Of a DNA stretch of 64,000 nucleotides, positions 57,904 to 64,000 are shown piece by piece; within the stretch, counting starts at the first letter, position 1, and every line of letters starts with the position of its first letter. The stretch comes from Pleurostoma richardsiae (taxonomy: Eukaryota; Ascomycota; Sordariomycetes; Calosphaeriales; Pleurostomataceae). The stretch covers positions 806,001 to 870,000 of the forward strand of contig JANBVO010000006.1 in the NCBI GenBank assembly GCA_030052745.1, read 5' to 3'. The translations under genes and the position numbers were made by a program. Below the pieces are notes generated by a model that worked only from the letters and a program-made list of their open reading frames with translations, did not search any database and was not told the DNA's origin.

Positions 57904-58914
57904 ATGTCAATAAAGTTAGTCATGTTCCTCTTTCCCTCCTCATCCGTCTCCTCTCAACCCCGTCCTCCGTGCACATGCCCAGCCCCGAACCCTAGCCATG
58001 ACCTTCCTAGTTGGAGTCTAAGCCAACCTCACCTCATCCCCGCAACACCTATATCCTTCACCTCGCAGCACATAAATCCCCTGCCCGCCTCATGGACACC
58101 TATCAGGGCAGCCTGCACCACTCGAGCATCCTAGCGCAGTCACAAGTCCTAGAAGGCGATGAGATTAATCAGGCCGACAGCTGGGTGATGCTCCGCCATG
58201 ACGGCGAGATCGAGCCTCTTCCCAAGGAGCAGATATTGCTGGTGACGCCACCTCGCGTCAGCCTCGAGCTGTCTGTCCCAAAGAGCTTGCGGAATGAGTC
58301 GAATGCCTCATTCTCGGTCAAAAACGACGATGGCACCGCCTACGTCACAAATCAACGGGTAAGCCAGATGACTACACATCAGCCCGTCGTCCGCAGGGCT
58401 GACTCGGGCTCTATAGGTCATCTACCTTCCCGCACGACCGAGTGACGACTTCAAGTCATTCCATGCACCCATCTTGAACATTAACGATACGCACCCCACC
58501 ACCGCCTGGCACGGCTTCGGGGCCTGGAGCTGGGAGGGAGTCGTGACACCAGTCCCCGGTGGTGGCATACCACCAGAAGTCCTCCGAGCGGACCTCAGGT
58601 TCACTTTCAAGGACGGCGGGATGGACAACTTCGACAGGAAGTTTAAGACGATCAAGGAGCGGCTTCAGCACGCTCTGGAGCTGGCCAGGGAAACGGGCAC
58701 AGCGATTAACATTCACGATGAAACTCTCCCGGCTTACGCACCCAGCAGCTCTTCGGCTGTCCCAGTACCAGCCACAGGAGTACCCGAACCGCAGCAGACC
58801 CGGACTCAGCAGACACCTGACGAACCTCCTCCCGACTACGATGAGGCACAGGCCCAAGCGGTTGGTGAGCGATTTGAGGAGCGGCTGCGGGAGGAAGCTG
58901 AGAGGGGCGGATGA
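57904..58914 (+). CDS. WBP2-like protein with GRAM/PH-type domain and PPxY motif
   Basis: Exons: 57904-57914, 58181-58358, 58417-58914 (228 aa). The 11-nt first exon supplies MSI and two bases of Asn; joined to exon 2 it gives MSINWVMLRHDGEIEPLP, the expected start of fungal WW-domain-binding-protein-2 homologues. The N-terminal ~150 residues (GTAYVTNQRVIYLPARPSD, then TTAWHGFGAWSWEG) form the GRAM-like part. The C-terminus is Pro/Gln-rich with PPPDYDEA, a PPxY motif recognised by WW domains of Nedd4/Rsp5-type ligases. An adaptor role in ubiquitin ligase targeting is inferred from that motif. The 266-nt first intron is long but has a GTTAGT donor. Confidence 0.87.
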
Positions 58915-59549
58915 GCGATCCGCGACATAGGCGGAAAATGGAATGAGAGATGTCCTTGGAGGAGTCGGTACATTGGGCAGCAAGACGCGTGTTTGATAAG
59001 CTAGATATTGACGAATAATGGAAACAATGATACCCATCCACATCGGCCCGAGGCCTATCTTGAGTTTTGCTTTTGCTTCCGAAGCTGTTGTCGCCAGATG
59101 CGGCTGCGGAGACGCCTTATTGCGCAGACATGCCCCTTTAAATGGACGAGCAGATGCAGCCTGATGCAAGCCACCGTCTCACCTGCAAGCCAGCCAGCAT
59201 CCACAAACGCTCAAAGTGAGAACTGACAGGCGCTCAAATGGCGGCGAGGGCGACATCTCACGCCTGCTACGTGATCTGCCGCTCCGCAAATCACGACGCG
59301 GTTTTATGTCCAGAGGCTGACAGTCACGTGATCTCGGGAACAGCCGGGCCAGACCTGGCCGGCCAATCAGAAGATCCCAATTCGGGTTACCTCGCTGCGT
59401 CGATTTTCGCGAGCTCTGGCAACGTCTGTAGCCGACCGACCCTTTTTGCCGCAATCCCAAAAACCACCACCGTCAGTCCACCCTCCGCAGCAGCCGCACA
59501 AGCTTTTGCCATTGACTCCTCGCCCCAACGCAGGCCGAGAACATTGACA
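58915..59549. promoter_or_regulatory. Intergenic region with promoter of QCR6
   Basis: About 635 nt holding the WBP2-like 3' end and the QCR6 promoter. A CCAATCA box is annotated within it. No gene was recognised. Confidence 0.5.
59363..59369 (+). promoter_or_regulatory. CCAATCA box upstream of QCR6
   Basis: CCAATCA lies 187 nt upstream of the QCR6 start. The fungal Hap complex binds this motif in promoters of respiratory genes, so the match is plausible for a complex III subunit. Confidence 0.45.
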
Positions 59550-60589
59550 ATGGGTATCTGGGACACCATCACGGACCTCGTCGAGGCCGCCGCGCCCTGG
59601 AGCGTCGCCGAGGCCGAGGCGCCCGCTGAGCAGCCTGAGGTACGTCAACCGCCTGCCCGGATTTTGCCCTTCGCCGTCGTCCGTCCATCGAAGCTGCCGC
59701 CGGGGCAAATTGCATCTTGGACTTTTGCTCAATTGAGCTGGGGCGTTGACGACTCAAGCCCTCCTACCTATATCCATGCGAGACTGGCCATATGGGGTCG
59801 AGCGTACGAGGCTAATTGCACTTTAGGAGCAGCAGGAAGCGACAGAGACCAAGGACGAGGAGCCCGCCGAGGAGGAGGCTGCCGAGGACGAGGCTGAGGA
59901 GGAGGAGGAGGAGGAAGAGGAAGAAGAAGAGGAGGAGGAGCTCGTCGACCCCAAGGAGAAGCTCGAGGAAGGTTAGTGGACACCCCGATCTATTCGCCTT
60001 CTCCCCGCACGAGAAAACGCCAGCATTGCCTGCGGACTGCCCTGTCTGCCAGGACATGCGACTGCTGGACTGTCTTCGCTTTTCCTGCGTGCCTCAGGGA
60101 GTCTGGACACGGCAATCGTGGCCACTGACTAAGATTACCTGGCCGAGATTTCCGGCTGCCTCCTTGCTCGATCACCTCGACGAAGTGGACAGCACTATGC
60201 TTTGCAATGCAGGAAATTGTCGACGAGGTGTCTTACTGGCACCATGTCGTAAAGAGGGTACACAACATTCCCGCGTTTGATGCTGACTCCCTTTTTACAG
60301 ACTGCAAGGAGTCCAAGCAGTGTGCTCCCTACAAGCACCACTTCGACGAGTGCGTTGAGCGTGTCACCGCCCAGCAGGAGAGCGGCGAGGCCCAGGAGGA
60401 CTGCGTTGAGGAGTGTAAGTTGCAATGCTTTCCAAAGCCCCTTCCTCGGTCTCCTACCCAGTCCCCTTTCTGCAATTGAGCTACGACTAGGAAGACATGT
60501 GCTGATATTCACGACTGCCTTCAGTCTTCCACCTTGCCCACTGCGCCAGCCAGTGCGCTGCCCCCAAGCTGTGGTCCGTCCTGAAATAA
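59550..60589 (+). CDS. qcr6: Ubiquinol-cytochrome c reductase hinge protein (complex III subunit 6)
   Basis: Exons: 59550-59639, 59827-59971, 60301-60414, 60525-60589 (137 aa). It is the acidic hinge subunit of the cytochrome bc1 complex, on the intermembrane-space side, aiding cytochrome c docking. The N-terminus is followed by a long Glu/Asp tract, then ELVDPKEKLEE, a Cys-containing helix (KESKQCAPYKHHFDECVERV), EDCVEEFFHLAHCASQCAAP and LWSVLK at the end. The four family Cys that form the two helix disulfides are present, plus one extra. The third intron joins DCVEE to FFHLAHC, which fixes the splice. The second intron is 329 nt; a small extra exon in it is possible but not needed. Confidence 0.93.
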
Positions 60590-62293
60590 GCTAGTCGCCC
60601 CTGTGCGATGGGTCTCGGCGATTCATCGAGCGCATAATCAGGCCTTGTTCGGTCGCGCAAACGGTCCACGTTGAAGTGCGAATAGAGGAGGCGTCAGAGC
60701 ACTATCAGTTTAGCGGAGAAAGGGAACGCTTGTACAATTGTACGGTCTACGGAGACAGAGACCGGTCCGTCCCAGTGTATCATACGGAGTCGTTTCTTGC
60801 CCCAATATACTAGAAATCTTCGACCCTTAACGGTTCTCTTTTCCACCGGCTGGACTGCTCTGGCAGCGTTATAGTGGTTATTCCGGCGCTGCCGGCAGCG
60901 GCGTGTTCACCGCCTTGTTTTTACCATACTGACACCACTCACACGAGACATGAGGGCCGGGGTCTCGTGATCCGAGCCAACTGAACAATGGCGGGAAGGG
61001 AGCGTATCTCGTCGCAGAAACGTCCTGTGTCGAAGTCTTTATCTTTAGGACTCGTAGGAGTCGTCTGGATAGGACGTATCACATGCAATCATAGCAGGAC
61101 GAGCCGCATTGGATAGCGTCGCCGGGCAGATGGTTAAGAGGCAATCTGTTTATCTATAAGGACGGCCGCGGACTCCGGGACTGAGGGGGAGATCTAGGGT
61201 AGATATCTACGGCCCCGCGCGGGTAGGCTGGCTGAGGGTGTGTGCGAGCAGCCCTTAAAGATGGGGAAGAGATACAGGTAGTCGGGCCTAAAGCCGGAAG
61301 GAGAACAGGGTGCAGCCCAAGCACTTCCAATCTTGGCTATTTCCGGCCGATTAATGGCCCATCTTATCTTCCATCCCAGGCGCAATCGCATCGCCTCGGC
61401 TTCTCTGCTGTAGGCGAGGCGAGCACATGAAAGACGGGATCGAAGATGCGCGATAGCGGATGGATGGACGATTCCGTGGGCTGTCGCATAGTGAAGACAG
61501 CAAGAATATGCAGTTGAAGGACGAAGAACGGGTTGAGAACGGACGATACCAGGGAACTCCGTAAACCCGCATCCAGGTTCCGCTCTGGTCTTGGAAGCCG
61601 GAGCCACGCCCGAACTGGCGTGAGGGGAAGGAGAGGCGCTGTTGGTGCAGCTGCAGAATATCCTCGGCCGGCGACAGAGGAGCGGAGGGGAAAAGGCAAG
61701 CATGCAATGCAAAGCCGTGCTAAAATAGCAACGTCGCCTAACGACTTGCAGCAGAAGGAGTGTGTCGTCCAGGATTAGCACCGACCTCTCAGACCCAACG
61801 GTCTTCAGGCGTTCCTGAAATTGCAAGGCCGGCGTTTTCGATTGTCTGATAACGCCCAGGAACTTAAGACCAGCGTGTGACCCCCTTCGCTAGTCCCTCG
61901 TTGTTGTCTGTATGTTGAAGTGACCCTGTCCCTCCCTCCCTGTCATGCCCGCCGCTGGTCTCGTGGCGTTTAAGCTGAATCTCAATCGGCTTCTCCCTGC
62001 TCTGCCCTCACACAACATCATACCTTACACATCATCCGAATGAGAGTGGAAAGCGGGCGCTGTCGTCAATGAGTTGAAATCTGCGGTCTGCGTCCGTTCG
62101 CGGCCCGTCACTCGAATTCCTGGGCACCTTATATTAGCCAGATCTGGGCACTGCAATCCTTCCTCAGCACTAGACCCGCGCTGGTAAAGACGCAGGGCGA
62201 GGCACGCCAGTCTGTTCTTCCCGCCCACACCTGCTGCTGTGCGCAAGACGGCCCTCTGGCTCTTGCTGCAGCCCGCTGCAAGCCACCGAGGCC
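60590..62293. other. Intergenic region upstream of the MFS gene
   Basis: About 1.7 kb between two plus-strand genes. A 210-codon minus-strand frame (61194-61826) lacks coding bias. No gene, repeat or strong motif is called. Confidence 0.55.
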
Positions 62294-64000
62294 ATGGCCT
62301 CAGCTGAGAACCCCGAAGCGGCCAAGAGGCTCGATACCAGCACCACGTTCGCCAGCGACGGAGGCTTATTAGGAGACAAGGAGCTGTCGCCGGTTGGGTC
62401 GCCGTCAAGCGGCGGCGAGGGCAGCAGTAGGCACAGCGGCAGCGGCGACCACGCGCGCGCTCCTGCCGACCACGACCACGACAAGAATCACCATCACCAC
62501 AACCACCACCATGCTGCGGCCGCGGCCCCGGCGCACGGCCGGCGCTCCAAGGACGACAAGTCGGCGACGCCCGACTCGGTGCAGGACGTCGAGCTGACGG
62601 ACAGCAACCGCGCGCGCGAGCAGTGGCCGCGCTTCGGCGCCGACGCCCTCATCGGCGAGTCGCGCCACCACGGCGACGGCAGCACGGGCGTGTTCTACAG
62701 AGTCTACAAGAGGCGCTGGTTCGGCCTCATACAGCTGACGCTGCTGAACATCATCGTCAGCTGGGATGTAAGTGTTATCGACCCTCCCCGGTTATGTATG
62801 TGTGTTTGGTCGAAGAGGGACGAGACGGGCTCTGATGGCGCCACTCCCGCCCCGGGTCCACGCCATTGGCACTTCGGATCCGGTTCGGATGCGTGACGGG
62901 AGGCTTGGCTGCTATGTGGGTTGGGTCAGCTTACTGCCTCCCACCCGCGGCAGCACGTCCGATTCGCGATGGGACGAGTTCCTGTGTGAGACGATCGATT
63001 GCGGGTGTGCACATCTGTTGGATGTGGAATGGGGGCGTCATCCCCTTGTTAGAGACCGGGCTGACCGTTCTCGCTTCTTCTAGTGGCTGACCTTCTCGCC
63101 GGTCGCCGGCGACGCCGCCACCTTCTTCAACACGACCGAGAGCGTCATCAACTGGCTGAGCACGGCCTTCCTGTTCGCCTTCGTCTTCATCACGCCCGTC
63201 ACCATCTACGTCCTGCACTGGGGCCCGCGGCCGTCCATCGTCGTCGCCGCCGTGCTCGTCCTCGTCGGCAACTGGGTCCGCTACGCGGGCGCCCGGACCG
63301 GCGAGCACGGCCACTTCGGCGCCGTCATGTTCGGCCAGATCCTGACCGGGCTGGCGCAGCCGTTCGTCCTGGCGGCCCCCACGCGCTACTCGGACCTGTG
63401 GTTCACCAACCGGGGTCGCGTCGCCGCCACGGCGCTCATGAGTCTGGCTAACCCCTTTGGCGCGGCGCTGGGCCAGCTGATTGTCCCCTTCTGGGTCAGC
63501 GGTCCGAAGGATGTTCCCAATGGAGTGCTCTACGTTGCTATTATTGTGAGTGTCTGCACCGGGAGATCACCCTCCCAGTCCAAGCTCTGTTGGCAGCTGT
63601 AAGCTAACACCACCTCCAAACAGTCCTCCGTCTGCTCCATCCCGTCCTTCTTCGTCCCGGCCGCGCCGCCCACGCCGGCCGCGCCGTCCTGTGAGACGCC
63701 CAAGCTGAGCCTCCGGGAGTCGGCGCGCATCATCACGGGCTCGCTCGAGTTCTGGCTCATCTTCATCCCCTTCTCCATCTACGTCGGCTTCTTCAACTCG
63801 GTCTCCTCGCTGCTCAACCAGATCCTGGAGCCGTACGGCGCCAACGACACCGACGCCGGCATCGCGGGCGCGCTGCTCATCGTGGTGGGGCTCGTCGCCT
63901 CGGCCATCAGCTCGCCCATCCTCGACCGCACCAAGGCCTTCCTGCTCGCCATCAAGGTGTGCGTGCCCCTCATCGGCGCCAGCTACCTCGCCTTTGTCTG
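62294..64000 (+). CDS. SLC49/FLVCR-type MFS transporter (incomplete at right edge)
   Basis: Exons: 62294-62767, 63084-63545, 63624 to beyond 64000. A cytosolic N-terminal tail of about 145 residues contains a His-rich stretch ([14 protein letters not shown]) and precedes the membrane core, which starts at [20 protein letters not shown]. The conserved family pattern is visible: [19 protein letters not shown], then [37 protein letters not shown] as GLAQPF...RYSDLWF, and [16 protein letters not shown]. Animal FLVCR proteins move heme or choline and ethanolamine; the fungal substrate is unknown. The intron at 62768-63083 (316 nt) is the longest in this gene. The C-terminal half lies outside the window. 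It does not resemble the GlcNAc permease NGT1. Confidence 0.87.

Noticed and set aside
61194-61826. 210-codon minus-strand frame
   Set aside because: Cys/Ser/Arg-rich with no third-position bias and no homologous pattern.
1-64000. tRNA genes, CRISPR arrays or transposons
   Set aside because: No cloverleaf with a convincing B-box, no spaced repeats, and no transposase, reverse transcriptase or terminal repeats were found by eye.
62294-64000. The MFS gene as the missing GlcNAc permease
   Set aside because: Its motifs fit the FLVCR/SLC49 branch and it lies 30 kb from the GlcNAc cluster.

Overview
This window looks like nuclear DNA of a filamentous ascomycete, most likely a Sordariomycete. It is GC-rich, its genes have short (about 50-270 nt) GT-AG introns with CTAAC/CTGAC-like branch sites, coding regions strongly prefer G or C at third positions, and the protein families are typically fungal (QCR6, Opi3, an Ndt80-type regulator, a WBP2-like protein, a non-lysosomal ceramidase). 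I see no tRNA, rRNA, CRISPR array, prophage or intact transposon. I support 19 protein genes; the last runs off the right edge. Exon joins were chosen by eye from splice consensus and reading frame. In every complete gene the exons sum to a whole number of codons.

Layout. 1-1681: no confident gene. 1682-6540 (+): a large protein with five cytochrome-b5-like modules. 8293-10720 (+): neutral ceramidase. 11057-13498 (-): secreted GH3 glycosidase. 15665-32684: a five-gene N-acetylglucosamine (GlcNAc) utilisation cluster. 33282-39801 (-): a 2116-residue protein with a multi-pass membrane head and a huge repeat-rich tail. 42058-42927 (+): FMN-split-barrel protein. 43284-45151 (-): membrane-anchored spermidine-synthase-like protein. 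45750-46620 (+): Opi3-type phospholipid methyltransferase. 48007-50019 (+): NRAMP metal transporter. 51019-53511 (+): formin-like GBD/FH3 protein without an FH2 domain. 53985-54877 (-): RraA-like protein. 57904-58914 (+): WBP2-like PPxY protein. 59550-60589 (+): QCR6 of respiratory complex III. 62294-64000 (+): SLC49/FLVCR-type MFS transporter, incomplete.

The GlcNAc cluster is the clearest functional unit. Deacetylase (dac1/nagA) and an NGS1-like GH3-GNAT protein are transcribed divergently from one 1.5-kb region. The next gene is an Ndt80-family regulator of the RON1/REP1 type. After it, a hexokinase-like GlcNAc kinase (hxk3) and glucosamine-6-P deaminase (dam1/nagB) are again divergent, from a 3.1-kb region. 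Together they would phosphorylate GlcNAc, deacetylate GlcNAc-6-P, and deaminate glucosamine-6-P to fructose-6-P, with the sensor and its transcription factor in the same block. No GlcNAc permease (NGT1) is seen in the window.

The two least explained objects are the cytochrome-b5 array, where five modules each carry a phase-1 intron at the same structural position but only one keeps the heme-binding HPGG motif, and the 2116-residue membrane protein with three ~73-residue repeats and about 20 scattered Trp motifs.
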